Positions 7,376 to 16,206 of a DNA stretch of 39,712 nt are shown here, in pieces (positions within the stretch are counted from its first letter, which is position 1; each line of letters opens with the position of its first letter). Position numbers and translations under genes: made by a program. The notes under the pieces are model-generated. The model searched no databases. It was not told the origin of the DNA and saw only the letters and a list, made by a program, of their open reading frames with translations. This DNA comes from Glycomyces luteolus. Lineage in GTDB: Bacteria; Actinomycetota; Actinomycetes; Mycobacteriales; Micromonosporaceae. The stretch is taken from contig NZ_JAPZVP010000032.1 of NCBI RefSeq assembly GCF_027622875.1, positions 1 through 39,712 of the forward strand, given 5' to 3'.

Positions 7376-8980
7376 CTAGTTGAAGAGCACGCGCACCGCT
7401 TCGCCTTCGGCGAGGGTGATGCTGATATTCCCGTTCGCCGTGCTGTACGACTTGGCGCCCTGGCTGACCCATGCGTCGTTCACGTCGTAGTAGCCGGACT
7501 GGACCGAGCGGACGCTGCCGTAGCTCGCCGGGAACGAGTAGGTCCCGCCGTTGTCGATGCTGATCAGGGCGAACTCCGTGCGGCTGCGCTCGACCGCGAT
7601 GCCCTGGCCGCCGGTCGTCGTGGTGTAGCGCAGGTTCACGTCGGCGAGCGTCTTCGCGACGTCGAACGAGGCCGCGGCGGCGCGGTTGTACGTCTGGAGG
7701 CGGGTGCCCCCGGCCTCCACCGGCGCTTTGGTCGCGAGGTCCCTGCGGATCTTGTTGACGGTGCGGTTGAAGTCGCGGATCTCGAGCGAGACGTGCTTGC
7801 GGGTGACCGCGTGGGTGACCGGGTCGAAGTCGTAGAGCCCGAAGTTGGAGCTGCCCGAAGCGGCGTAGCCGTCGGTGGCCGCGTACAGGTTGTGAGCGGC
7901 GTTGCCGGCGATCGAGTTGAACTTCATGACGTGGGCATTGGCGGCTCCGGCGAAGGTCTCCATGACCATCGGGAAGTTGCGCCCCTGCGACCACATCGTC
8001 TTCCTGCCGTAGTCGTAGAAGGTGTCGATGTTCGTCGTGTACGGGTCGTAGCCGAAGAAGTCGATGGTGTGGGCGCCCTTGGCGCGCAGCGCCTCGTTCT
8101 CGGCCACCGGCCGGGCGTCACCGACAGTGTTGACGCGGGTGTAGATCGGGTAGGCGGAGGCCTTGACGACCCGGCCGAGCTCGGTCAGGTAGTGCAGCAG
8201 CACGTCGCGGCGGAACTGCGCGGCGTCGGTGTACCCGCCCTCGTTCCACAGCGCGTTGCTGGGATCGCTGTAGCTGCGGTCCGAGGAGACGCCCCACTGG
8301 AGCTGGGCGACGTTGGGCTCGTTCGTGATCTGGATGCCGATGGTGGTGTGCCGGGTGTCGTAGGCGGCGAGGTGCTCCATCACCTTCCCGAGCACGTACC
8401 GCTCCCGCTGCAGCAGGTTCGGGTCGGTCTTGTCGAACAGGAAGTCCGCGTCCTGCTGGAGGGGCTTGCCGCTGGCGTCCACGACGAGTTCGTAAGTGTC
8501 CCAGACGTACTGGGGCACGCGCAGGGTCTTGGAGTGTCCGGTCGACTCGTGGCTGAACCAGAGGAGCTCCATCTTGAGCCCGTACTCGTTGCACCAGTCG
8601 ATGTACTTCTCCAGGTCGGTCCAGTCGAAGACGTCCTTCTCGGGCTCGGCCTGGGACCACCAGAGCGGGATGTTGACGACATTGAAGCCGTCCTCGGCGA
8701 TCATCTTCAGGATCGGCTTGAGCTGGGCGTCGGTCCAGCCCTTCTGGTATCTCTGGTGCTCGTAGCGGTATTGGACCCCGCTGTGGTAGAACGGCTTGCC
8801 GTCGACCATGAGCACCAGTTTGTCGAAAGTGGATTTCGACGTGTCGACCCTCGAGATCGGCGTGGCCTGGGCGGCCGCGGACTCCGGTACGAGGACGGAC
8901 CCGGCCATGGCCACGGCGGGGAGGGTGAGCACCGCTCGCCGCGCGATGCCTCCACTGGGGCGTCGGTTTCGTTCTGGCAT
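7376..8980 (-). CDS. Secreted clan GH-A glycoside hydrolase (beta-galactosidase-like)
   Basis: This is a 534-aa protein. ATG 8980 is preceded by GGAG eight bases upstream. The Tat-like signal (RRAVLTLPAVAMAGS, cleavage near SAAAQA) is followed by a TIM-barrel. The strand-4 motif GIQITNEPN places the acid/base at Glu221, and VMETFAG places the nucleophile near Glu341. YRYEHQRYQKGWTDAQLKPI and NIPLWWSQAEPEKDVFDW resemble the first barrel strands of GH35/GH42-type beta-galactosidases and related families. A C-terminal beta-domain ends in GEAVRVLFN. It follows the two permeases of importer A on the same strand, so it probably releases the imported sugar outside the cell. The exact GH family is not settled. 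Confidence 0.75.
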   Translation of the reverse strand: MPERNRRPSGGIARRAVLTLPAVAMAGSVLVPESAAAQATPISRVDTSKSTFDKLVLMVDGKPFYHSGVQYRYEHQRYQKGWTDAQLKPILKMIAEDGFNVVNIPLWWSQAEPEKDVFDWTDLEKYIDWCNEYGLKMELLWFSHESTGHSKTLRVPQYVWDTYELVVDASGKPLQQDADFLFDKTDPNLLQRERYVLGKVMEHLAAYDTRHTTIGIQITNEPNVAQLQWGVSSDRSYSDPSNALWNEGGYTDAAQFRRDVLLHYLTELGRVVKASAYPIYTRVNTVGDARPVAENEALRAKGAHTIDFFGYDPYTTNIDTFYDYGRKTMWSQGRNFPMVMETFAGAANAHVMKFNSIAGNAAHNLYAATDGYAASGSSNFGLYDFDPVTHAVTRKHVSLEIRDFNRTVNKIRRDLATKAPVEAGGTRLQTYNRAAAASFDVAKTLADVNLRYTTTTGGQGIAVERSRTEFALISIDNGGTYSFPASYGSVRSVQSGYYDVNDAWVSQGAKSYSTANGNISITLAEGEAVRVLFN

Positions 8981-9044
8981 CGTCTGCACTCCATTCGTCG
9001 GTGATTGTTGAATCCGAATATGTAGATGTCTGCTGGCGAAAGCG

Positions 9045-9069
9045 GCCCGCCCGGATGATCCGGGCGGGC
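9045..9069 (-). terminator. Hairpin between the permease and glycoside hydrolase genes
   Basis: A perfect 11-bp stem GCCCGCCCGGA/TCCGGGCGGGC with a TGA loop begins nine bases after the permease stop. It is a strong intrinsic-terminator-like or processing structure inside the apparent operon. The downstream GH-A gene may also have its own promoter in the AT-richer 60 bp that follow. Confidence 0.6.
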
Positions 9070-9078
9070 GCGGTCGAG

Positions 9079-9987
9079 CTACTTCAGCCCGGTGGTGGCG
9101 ATGCCCTTGACGAGGTACTTCTGGCCGACGAGGAACACGATGAAGACCGGGATCAGGGTCACGATCGACATGGCGAAGAGCGAACCCCAGGAAGCCCCGG
9201 CCGTCGCGTCCACGAAGTTGCGCAACGCGACCGGCGCGGTCTGCATCTCCGGCTTGGTGAGATAGATGAGCTGGGCGAAGAAGTCGTTCCAGGTCCACAC
9301 GAACGTGAAGATCGCGGTCGTGGCCAGCGCCGGGACCGAGATGGGCAGCAGGATCCGGAAGAAGATGCGCCAGTAGCCGGCGCCGTCGATCTTCGCGGCC
9401 TCGTCCAACTCGCGCGGCAGGCCGCGGAAGAACTGCACCATCAGGAACACGAAGAACGCGTCGGTGGCCAGGAACTTCGGCACGATCAGCGGCAGGAAGG
9501 TGTTGACCCAGCCGATCTGGGAGAACGCCACGTACTGCGGCACCAGGATCACGTAGATCGGCACCATGAGGGTCAGCAGCATGATCGCGAAGCTGACCTT
9601 CCGGCCGCGCCACCGCAGGCGGGCGAAGGCGTAAGCGGTCATCGAGCAGCTCACCAGGTTGCCGATCAGGGCGCCGAGGACCACGATCGCCGAGTTCAGC
9701 AGGTACACGCTGAACGGGTGCGCCAACGCGCTCCACCCGTTCGGGAAGTGGCTCAGGTCGATGTCGGTCGGCAGGAGCGACGGGTCGCGGAAGATCAGCG
9801 CATCCGGTTTGAACGCACTGGCGACCATCCACAGCAGCGGGTAGATCATCACCGTGCCGACCAAGATCAGCATCACGTGCTTGACCAGCCGCCTGATCCG
9901 TCCGGTTCCGGTCCCGCCGCCGCGACGCGGCACCGGAGGCTCGGTCTTCCCGACGAGGGGGCCGGTTCTGATTTCAGTTGCCGTCAC
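9079..9987 (-). CDS. ABC sugar transporter permease, MalG type (importer A)
   Basis: A 302-aa CUT1-family inner-membrane permease with six predicted transmembrane segments, the first starting near residue 35. The cytoplasmic EAA loop (ELDEAAKIDGAG, about 193-205) contacts the ATPase. The C-terminus ends GIATTGLK, typical of MalG-like proteins. The start at 9987 overlaps the upstream permease gene by 14 bases, implying translational coupling. It pairs with the gene at 9974-10885 and the lipoprotein at 10991. No ATP-binding subunit is nearby, as in many actinobacterial CUT1 systems that share MsiK. It is very similar to the permease at 19583, which points to duplication. Confidence 0.92.
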   Translation of the reverse strand: MTATEIRTGPLVGKTEPPVPRRGGGTGTGRIRRLVKHVMLILVGTVMIYPLLWMVASAFKPDALIFRDPSLLPTDIDLSHFPNGWSALAHPFSVYLLNSAIVVLGALIGNLVSCSMTAYAFARLRWRGRKVSFAIMLLTLMVPIYVILVPQYVAFSQIGWVNTFLPLIVPKFLATDAFFVFLMVQFFRGLPRELDEAAKIDGAGYWRIFFRILLPISVPALATTAIFTFVWTWNDFFAQLIYLTKPEMQTAPVALRNFVDATAGASWGSLFAMSIVTLIPVFIVFLVGQKYLVKGIATTGLK

Positions 9988-10885
9988 TGTAGAACACCCA
10001 CCGCTTGCTGAAGTAGAAGTTGATCGCCGTCAAGACGCCGACGATGACCACGAGCAGCCAGGCCATCGCCGAGGCGTAGCCCATGTGGAGCCGCCCGAAC
10101 GCCTCGCTGTACAGGTAGAGCGAGTACAGGAGCGTCGAGTCCGACGGGCCGCCCGTTCCGCCCGAGACCACGAACGCCTGCGTGAAGGTCTGGAACGAGT
10201 TGATGATGCCCAGCACCATGTTGAAGAAGATGATCGGCGTGAGCATCGGGACGGTCACGTGGCGGAACTGCTCCCGTTTGGACGCGCCGTCGAGGGCCGC
10301 AGCCTCGTAGAGGTGCTCGGGGATCTGCCTCAGGCCCGCCAGGAAGATGACCATCGAGGATCCGAACGTCCACACGTGCAGCAGGATCAGGGAGATGAGC
10401 GCCGTATCGGGGTTGGCGATCCAGCCCGGCCCCTCGATCCCGAACAGCCCGAGGAACTGGTTGACCAGTCCCTCGATCCCGAAGACCTGACGCCACAGGA
10501 CGCCGACGGCCACCGAGCCGCCGAGGAGTGAGGGCAGGTAGTACACCGATCGGTAGAACGCCAGGCCCTTGATGCCGCGGTTGAGCAGCATCGCCAGCGC
10601 CAGCGCGACCGCCAGCATGAGCGGGACGCTCACGAACGTGTAGGTGGCGGTCACCGCGAGTGCCTTGTGCAGCCGCGTGTCCCGGAGCATCTCGGCGTAG
10701 TTCTCGAGTCCCACCCACTCGGGGGCGCTCAACAGATTGTAGTCGGTGAAGGACAGGTAAAGCGAGGCCAGCAGCGGCCCCAAGGTCACCGCGACCACGC
10801 CGAGGAACCAAGGGGCCATGAGCATCCATGCCGCGCGCTCCTCCTGCCGGGCCGCCGCGCTCATGCGCCTGCCGGTCTTCGTCAT
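9974..10885 (-). CDS. ABC sugar transporter permease, MalF type (importer A)
   Basis: A 303-aa CUT1 permease. The first membrane span is WMLMAPWFLGVVAVTLGPLL, followed by the periplasmic SFTDYNLLSAPEWVGLENY segment typical of MalF-like proteins. The EAA loop is YEAAALDGASKREQFRHVT. It ends FSKRWVFYSDGN, overlapping the MalG-type gene. It is downstream of the binding-protein gene across about 105 bp that contains a hairpin, so the lipoprotein is probably made in excess over the permeases. Strong similarity to the permease at 20472 indicates that importers A and B are paralogues. Confidence 0.92.
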   Translation of the reverse strand: MTKTGRRMSAAARQEERAAWMLMAPWFLGVVAVTLGPLLASLYLSFTDYNLLSAPEWVGLENYAEMLRDTRLHKALAVTATYTFVSVPLMLAVALALAMLLNRGIKGLAFYRSVYYLPSLLGGSVAVGVLWRQVFGIEGLVNQFLGLFGIEGPGWIANPDTALISLILLHVWTFGSSMVIFLAGLRQIPEHLYEAAALDGASKREQFRHVTVPMLTPIIFFNMVLGIINSFQTFTQAFVVSGGTGGPSDSTLLYSLYLYSEAFGRLHMGYASAMAWLLVVIVGVLTAINFYFSKRWVFYSDGN

Positions 10886-10956
10886 CGTGACTCCGTTCCA
10901 GGGAATGCGGGGCGCCGCGGGCGGCGCACCGGTTCGACTCCGATGGGGATGGTGCG

Positions 10957-10984
10957 GCGGGTGCAGGCCGCAGCCCGCACCCGC
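10957..10984 (-). terminator. Hairpin after the importer A binding-protein gene
   Basis: Stem GCGGGTGC/GCACCCGC (8 bp), extended by GGC/GCC around a CGCA loop after one mismatch, begins six bases past the lipoprotein stop. Such intercistronic hairpins commonly stabilise or attenuate the message so that binding protein exceeds permease. Confidence 0.55.
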
Positions 10985-10990
10985 CTCCCA

Positions 10991-12280
10991 CTAGAGCTCA
11001 GCCTTCAGTCCGTCGTAGAACTGCTGCGCGGCCTCTTCCGGCGTGAGCCGGTCGAACAGGACGTCGATGTTGATCCGGTCGTAGAGCTCGTCCATGGCGC
11101 CGCCGGCGTTGGCGTTCGGAATCGGGAGCGGCTCGGGGCCGAGTGCCGTGACCCGTGCGTTGTAGTCGGCCACGGCGAGTTCGGTCTCGGTCAGATCGCC
11201 GGAGACCGCCTCGACGACCGCGGGATCGACCGGGACGCCCCGGTCGAACTTCTGGAGCTCGATGGCTTCGGCGGAGTTGAGGAAGTCCAGCAGCATGGCG
11301 GCCTCCTCGGGGTGCTCGGTGGCGGCCGAGGCGGCGTAGAACAGGCCGGGCTTGACGAAGGAGCCGGTCACTTGGGCGTCCGATTCACCCGGGTAGATCA
11401 TCAGCTGGGCGGCGCCTCCGGAGGTCTCCTCGAGTTCGCCCAACTGGTTCGTGGCCAGGGCCGGGTTCATCGCGACCTTGTGCAGGGCCAAGAGGGACTG
11501 CGCCGCGCTCGAGCCGGCGCCATGGGCCTCCACCATGGTCTCGACGCTCGGGGTGCCGCCGCTGTCGCGCAGACGGATCACCCAGTCCCAGTAGCCCGCC
11601 AAGGTCTCAGGGGTGAAAGCGAGGTCGGAACCGTCAGGGGACCACCAGTTCTCGCCGTGCTGACGAAGCCAGACCGTGGCGACCTGGGAGAACATGGGGA
11701 TATCGCTGCCGGCCATGTCAGGGTTGGCCGCGCTGATGGCGGCCGCGGTCTCGATGTAGTCGTCCCAGTCCCATGTTGACTCGTCCGGGATCTCGACACC
11801 GGCTTCCGCGAACGCCTCCGGGGCGATCGCGACGCTGAATCCGGAGACGCCGCCCGGCACGGCGTACACCCCGTCGTCGACAGTGGACAGGGATAGCGTC
11901 GACTCGCTGTAGCGCTCCAGGTGCGCCGCGTCGGCCACCGTGTTCAGGTCCAGCAGCTGGCCGTTCTCGATGTAGGGGTACATGAGCGGATCGACGACCT
12001 GCATGACGTCGGGCAGGTCCTGGGCGGCCGCGGAGGTCGAGAGCTTGTTCCAGTAGTCGTCCCAGCTGGTGAATTCCGGCTCGACGTTGATGTCGGGGTG
12101 GAGCTCTTCGAACCGCTCCAGGATCTCCTGGGTGTAGGCGTGGCGGGCGTCGGAGCCCCACCAGAAGTAGCGGAGGGTCACGCCGTCGCCGTCGTCTCCG
12201 GATGAGCAGGCGGCGAGGAGCGAGACGCTCATCGCCGAAGCGAGAGTGGCCGCGCCTATGCGCGAGATAAGGGGCTTCAT
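10991..12280 (-). CDS. ABC sugar-binding lipoprotein (importer A)
   Basis: A 429-aa CUT1 solute-binding protein. The ATG at 12280 is chosen over the one at 12292 because the sequence between them, GGAGG, is itself the ribosome binding site. The signal has a lipobox LLAAC with Cys25, so the mature protein is lipid-anchored outside the membrane. TLRYFWWGSDARHAYTQEIL and FTSWDDYWNKL are the usual first lobe of the MalE/family 1 fold. The C-terminus ends with the EEAAQQFYDGLKAEL helix. It heads the importer A operon, with a good promoter and two operator-like repeats upstream. The sugar is not identifiable; the neighbouring GH-A and esterase suggest a plant-derived oligosaccharide. Confidence 0.9.
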   Translation of the reverse strand: MKPLISRIGAATLASAMSVSLLAACSSGDDGDGVTLRYFWWGSDARHAYTQEILERFEELHPDINVEPEFTSWDDYWNKLSTSAAAQDLPDVMQVVDPLMYPYIENGQLLDLNTVADAAHLERYSESTLSLSTVDDGVYAVPGGVSGFSVAIAPEAFAEAGVEIPDESTWDWDDYIETAAAISAANPDMAGSDIPMFSQVATVWLRQHGENWWSPDGSDLAFTPETLAGYWDWVIRLRDSGGTPSVETMVEAHGAGSSAAQSLLALHKVAMNPALATNQLGELEETSGGAAQLMIYPGESDAQVTGSFVKPGLFYAASAATEHPEEAAMLLDFLNSAEAIELQKFDRGVPVDPAVVEAVSGDLTETELAVADYNARVTALGPEPLPIPNANAGGAMDELYDRINIDVLFDRLTPEEAAQQFYDGLKAEL

Positions 12281-12391
12281 GGGAACCTCCATTGGATCCG
12301 TTTCATGTTCTGGATCGGCGGTTGTCGTTCGTCGCGGTGCTTTTGGCGACGCCTTGTGCCGAGGGATGGGTTGCCGGCCGAACCTTGAACC

Positions 12392-12420
12392 ATCATGACA
12401 ACGGTTCCAGAGCCTGTCAA
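12392..12420 (-). promoter_or_regulatory. Promoter of the importer A operon
   Basis: On the minus strand TTGACA (12420-12415), a 17-bp spacer and CATGAT (12397-12392) form a sigma-70-type promoter about 112 bp before the lipoprotein start. The operator-like repeat 12397-12408 lies inside the spacer and touches the -10, so a bound repressor would block RNA polymerase. Confidence 0.6.
12397..12408. promoter_or_regulatory. LacI-type operator copy 1 (GACAACGGTTCC)
   Basis: The first of two copies of GAYAACGGTTYC, 45 bp apart. It is a pseudo-palindrome around a central CG, as LacI-family proteins prefer. It lies between the -35 and -10 of the importer A promoter. The adjacent LacI gene at 12520 is the natural candidate to bind it. 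Confidence 0.5.
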
Positions 12421-12441
12421 CCAGGGTTACTGCAGAATTTG

Positions 12442-12453
12442 GATAACGGTTTC
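12442..12453. promoter_or_regulatory. LacI-type operator copy 2 (GATAACGGTTTC)
   Basis: The second copy of GAYAACGGTTYC, upstream of the -35 and in the same orientation, about four helical turns from copy 1. The pair could support looping or cooperative repression. Confidence 0.45.
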
Positions 12454-12519
12454 ATTACACGAAATCGGGCATTCCGTACGTGACTCGGTCGTTCCTCCGG
12501 ATGGGAGGGCTCCAGCGGC

Positions 12520-13545
12520 TCAGCGGCCTCCGGCGCCGGAGGCGGTGCTGGCCCGGACGATGAGCCGTCCCGGCAGCACGACGTCCTGCGGAGGCTCGGT
12601 CGCGAGCGCCATCTCCAGCGCCGCCCGTCCGGCCTCGGCGAACGGCAGCGCCACCGTGGTCAGCGACGGAGTGACGTCGCGCGCGAGCGGGATGTCGTCC
12701 ACTCCGGACAGGGCGATGTCCGTCGGCACGTCGAGACCTGAGCGACTGAACTCGTTCAGGGCGCCGATCGCAAGGACGTCGTTGCCCGCCAGCACGAGGT
12801 CCGGCCGCGGGAGCATCCGCGAGATTCGGCGGGCCGCGTCCCTGCCGCCCTCCCGGGTGATCTCGCACTGCTCGACCACCACCGAGCCCGGGTCGAATCC
12901 CCGCTCGGACAGGCCCCGCAGGAAACCCTCGGCGCGGCTGTCGAGCGCCGGGTGGCGCGGACTGGTCAGGACGGCGGCGCGGCGGCGGCCCAGCCCGCCC
13001 ATGTAGCGGCCGATCGTCCTCCCCAGTTCGAAATCGTCGAAGCGGACGGCCGGAAACGGCGTGTCGTGCTCGCCGATGAAGACCACACCGCACCCGTCGG
13101 CGCGGAAGCGCTCGAGTTCGGGGAGGACCTGCTCGCTCGGGACGTCGGCGAAGCTCGCGCTCGTCACGACCAGGGCGCGGGGGCGCAGCCCGCGCAGCAC
13201 TTCGAGGGCCGTCCGGTGCGCGGCCGCGCCGCTTCCGGCACCGGTGATGCTGACCAGAGCACCGCGTTCCCGGCCCGCCGCCTCCATGCCGGCGGCGATC
13301 GCGGCCAGGGACGCGGTCCTCGGATCGCTCGCAAGCAGCATGACCGCCGTCCGCCGCCCTCGCAGTGCCCGGGCCGCCTGGTTCGAGACGTAGCCGAGAG
13401 ATTCCGCCACCGCGAGGACGCGGGCCGAGAGCCGCTCGCTCACGTGGAGGTCGCCCCCGTTGAGCACGCGGGACGCGGTCGAGGGCGATACGCCGGCCGC
13501 CTGAGCGACATCACGTAGGGTCGCCTTCTGATACGCTCGCCGCAC
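12520..13545 (-). CDS. LacI-family regulator, probably of importer A
   Basis: A 341-aa LacI-family repressor starting at GTG 13545 with GGAGG just upstream. The N-terminal headpiece is ATLRDVAQAAGVSPSTASRV, with the hinge in LGYVSNQAARALRGRRT. It is followed by a periplasmic-binding-protein-like sugar sensor; DIALSGVDDIPLARDVTPSL is the typical effector-domain end. The gene points towards the importer A operon and its stop is about 70 bp from operator copy 2. It likely represses importer A until an imported oligosaccharide binds. It is divergent from another LacI gene at 13645. Confidence 0.9.
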   Translation of the reverse strand: MRRAYQKATLRDVAQAAGVSPSTASRVLNGGDLHVSERLSARVLAVAESLGYVSNQAARALRGRRTAVMLLASDPRTASLAAIAAGMEAAGRERGALVSITGAGSGAAAHRTALEVLRGLRPRALVVTSASFADVPSEQVLPELERFRADGCGVVFIGEHDTPFPAVRFDDFELGRTIGRYMGGLGRRRAAVLTSPRHPALDSRAEGFLRGLSERGFDPGSVVVEQCEITREGGRDAARRISRMLPRPDLVLAGNDVLAIGALNEFSRSGLDVPTDIALSGVDDIPLARDVTPSLTTVALPFAEAGRAALEMALATEPPQDVVLPGRLIVRASTASGAGGR

Positions 13546-13644
13546 AAAACCTCCAATGTCGAACGCTCCCTCGAAAGCGCGCAGGCGATCGGTCGAGGGG
13601 CGGGGCGGCGCACCCCGAGATGCGCCCGATGCCAGGATGCCATT

Positions 13645-14721
13645 GTGACCACAGACCCTGCCACCGACGACCAGCCTCCGGGCATCCGGACCCGACCGTC
13701 GACGGTCACCCTCCGCGATGTCGCCGACGCGGCCGGCGTCTCCAAGGCCTCGGCCTCACGGGCGCTCGACCCGAGGTCCCAGTACGTGTCACCGGAGCTG
13801 CGCGCGCGGGTCATGGAGACCGCCAGGCGCCTGGGCTACCGCCCGAACGCGTCGGCGCGGGCCACGACCACGGGTGCGACCGCGATGGTGGCCGTGCTCG
13901 TCTCCGACATCCGCGACCCCTACAACGCCGAGATCGTGCACGGCGTGATCGAGCAGGCGGGCGCCTCCGGTCTCGTGGCCACCTTCGCCGGGACGGACCA
14001 CGCCATCGACGACGAGGTCCGGGTCGTACGCATGATGCGCAGCCTCAGGCCGCACGCCATGATCCTGACCGGCGCGCGCAGCGGCTCCACCGTCTCGCGG
14101 ACGTCTCTTGAGGAGGAGCTCGCGCGCTACACACAGGAGGGCGGCCGGGTGGTGATCGCCGGCGACGACGAGCTGCCCTTCGACACCGCGGTCGTCCCCC
14201 GCCGACGCGGCGCCTCGGCACTCGTCGCCGATCTGTTCCGCCTCGGCTACCGGTCGCCCGCCCTGATCCGGCCCGACCACGACTCGGCGGCCGCGCGCGA
14301 GTGGGAGGACGGCATCGTCGAAACCGCCCGCAGTCTGGGGATGCGGATCGAGTACGGCGCCGTCGTGCGCGCGCCGATGAGCCGGGACGGCGGATACGAC
14401 GCCGTCAGGAGCCTGGTCGAGCAGCGGCACGAAGGCCTCGACGTGGTCCTCGCCGCCACCGACGCGATGGCCATAGGCGCGATGAGCGCGATGCGCGACG
14501 CGGGCCTCAGTCCCGGCACCGAGATCGGCGTCGCCGGGTTCGACGATGTGGTGGGGACCGAGGACGTCACGCCGACACTGACCAGTGTGGACCTCGCGCT
14601 CGCGAGAGTGGGCGCCGCCGCGGTGGAGCTCGCGTTGACCGAGTCCGCCGCCGATCGCCGGAGGGTCGAGTTCGAGCCTCGTGTCATCCTCCGCGGCACC
14701 ACGCCCGCCCGGCACGGCTGA
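13645..14721 (+). CDS. LacI-family regulator, target uncertain
   Basis: A 358-aa LacI-family protein starting at GTG 13645 with AGGA seven to eight bases upstream. A disordered lead of about 20 residues precedes the headpiece VTLRDVADAAGVSKASASRA. The sensor domain follows, with IGVAGFDDVVGTEDVTPTLT near the end. It is divergent from the LacI gene at 13545 (99 bp apart) and convergent with the GH43 gene, whose stop lies 15 bp away. It could therefore control the GH43 operon, its LacI neighbour or itself. No convincing inverted repeat was seen in the 99-bp gap. Confidence 0.88.
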   Translation: MTTDPATDDQPPGIRTRPSTVTLRDVADAAGVSKASASRALDPRSQYVSPELRARVMETARRLGYRPNASARATTTGATAMVAVLVSDIRDPYNAEIVHGVIEQAGASGLVATFAGTDHAIDDEVRVVRMMRSLRPHAMILTGARSGSTVSRTSLEEELARYTQEGGRVVIAGDDELPFDTAVVPRRRGASALVADLFRLGYRSPALIRPDHDSAAAREWEDGIVETARSLGMRIEYGAVVRAPMSRDGGYDAVRSLVEQRHEGLDVVLAATDAMAIGAMSAMRDAGLSPGTEIGVAGFDDVVGTEDVTPTLTSVDLALARVGAAAVELALTESAADRRRVEFEPRVILRGTTPARHG

Positions 14722-14736
14722 CACCGCTCGGGCGGG

Positions 14737-16206
14737 CTACTCGGGGAGTTCGGTGAATTCGATCCCCTTCACCAGTGCCGAGCCGGCCTCGGTCCACAGT
14801 CCGATCATGCGGCCAGTGAAGCCTCCGGCGACCTCGGTCGAGAGGTAGCGCCCATCCAGACGCGCGAGCGCGGTGAACCCGGAGGCGTCGACGATGCCGA
14901 GTTCGACGTCGTCCGGCCCCTCCTTTGTGGCGTCGACCGAGCGGAAGCGGAACGTGACCGCGGCGGACGGCAGCGGGCAGGCACCGACCACGGCCTCGAC
15001 CTCGCCGACATGCGAGACCGCCTCTGCTACATCGCCCTTGACGCGGATGCCGTACCAGTGTCGGCCGTCGATCCGCACCGCTGCGGTCAAGTTTGACTGC
15101 CCGGGCTCGAGGGTGATGTCGGCTTCCCAACGGTTCCCGGCGGCACGGAAGAACAGCCCCGACGGCTCGCCCGAGGTGCTTGCGGCTGGTTCCAATCGGA
15201 CGCCGCCGGGGACAAGACGGGCGCACTGATCGGGCCGGAGGCCGGGCGAGACCCACCTGGGGGCGAGCCGCGGCGCGGTGAAATCTTCGGAGAAGGACCA
15301 CCGCGCGGGTGCCAGCTTCGCGTCTGAGGGCGTGAACTGCGGCCACTCATCCGTCCACGCGATCTCAGCGAGGAAAGTCTCGCGCCCGTTCACGTGGTAG
15401 CGCGGGGTGCGCCCGCGGGGTCGAACCCCCAGATGCACTGCGGCCCAAGTCCCGTCGGAGCGCTCAACTAGGTCGGCATGGCCCACGTTCTGCACTGGAT
15501 GCCGGGTACTGCGATGAGTGAAGACCGGGTTGTGCGGCGCGGCCTCGAAAGGGCCGCGGGGTGAGCGCGAGCGGGCGACCGAGACCACGTGCCCGCGGTC
15601 GGTGCCGCCCTCGGCGATGACCAGGTGCCACCAGTCGCCGCGCCGGTACAGGTGCGGGCCTTCGGGATTGCCCAGGCCGGTGCCGTGCCAGATCCACCGC
15701 GGCGCTTCCAGCACCTCGCCGGTGCCGGGGTCGATCGCGACCTGCCTGATGCCGATCTGCTGCTCGTTCCAGGAGCAGTAGGTGAGCAGGCAGGTGCCGT
15801 CCTCGTCCCAGGCCAGGTCCGGGTCGATCCCGTCCAACCCGCCTAGATGCACCGGGTCCGACCACGGACCCGCCGCTTCGGTGGCGCTGTAGAGCAGGTG
15901 CCCGCCGCGCGGATCGTCGATATCGGTGGTGACCAGCCAGAACCGGCCCTGGTGGTGGCGCAGGGTCGGGGCGTAGACGCCGCGGCTGGCGGTCGAACGC
16001 CCCGCCGGGACCTGCTCGTCCCGGTCGAGGGCGTTGCCGATCTGCCGCCACGAGACCAGGTCGCGCGAATGCCAGATCGGCACCGCCGGTGCGTACTCCA
16101 TTGAGGAGTTCGCCAGGTAGTAGTCCTCCCCGACCCGGCAGACCGACGGGTCGGGGAAGCAGCCGGCGATCACGGGCGCCGTGGCCGCCGTTTCCATGGG
16201 ACCCAT
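14737..16206 (-). CDS. GH43-family glycosidase (beta-xylosidase/arabinofuranosidase-like)
   Basis: A 489-aa, apparently cytoplasmic enzyme without a signal peptide. The N-terminal five-bladed propeller (about 10-290) shows GCFPDPSV with general base Asp19, DGIDPDLAWDEDG with Asp128, and GNPEGPHLY with acid Glu182, the three GH43 catalytic carboxylates. The C-terminal half (about 300-489) is a beta-sandwich of the GH43_C2 type. The ATG at 16206 shares its A with the upstream TGA (TGATG), so translation is coupled. Another ATG lies at 16197. As the last gene of the importer B operon, it probably hydrolyses imported xylo- or arabino-oligosaccharides inside the cell. The two-domain architecture favours beta-xylosidase-like activity, but arabinofuranosidase is equally possible. 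Confidence 0.85.
   Translation of the reverse strand: MGPMETAATAPVIAGCFPDPSVCRVGEDYYLANSSMEYAPAVPIWHSRDLVSWRQIGNALDRDEQVPAGRSTASRGVYAPTLRHHQGRFWLVTTDIDDPRGGHLLYSATEAAGPWSDPVHLGGLDGIDPDLAWDEDGTCLLTYCSWNEQQIGIRQVAIDPGTGEVLEAPRWIWHGTGLGNPEGPHLYRRGDWWHLVIAEGGTDRGHVVSVARSRSPRGPFEAAPHNPVFTHRSTRHPVQNVGHADLVERSDGTWAAVHLGVRPRGRTPRYHVNGRETFLAEIAWTDEWPQFTPSDAKLAPARWSFSEDFTAPRLAPRWVSPGLRPDQCARLVPGGVRLEPAASTSGEPSGLFFRAAGNRWEADITLEPGQSNLTAAVRIDGRHWYGIRVKGDVAEAVSHVGEVEAVVGACPLPSAAVTFRFRSVDATKEGPDDVELGIVDASGFTALARLDGRYLSTEVAGGFTGRMIGLWTEAGSALVKGIEFTELPE

Noticed and set aside
8981..9832. Long upstream extension of the GH-A glycoside hydrolase frame
   Set aside because: It overlaps the MalG-type permease in another frame. 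The signal peptide and GGAG place the true start at 8980.
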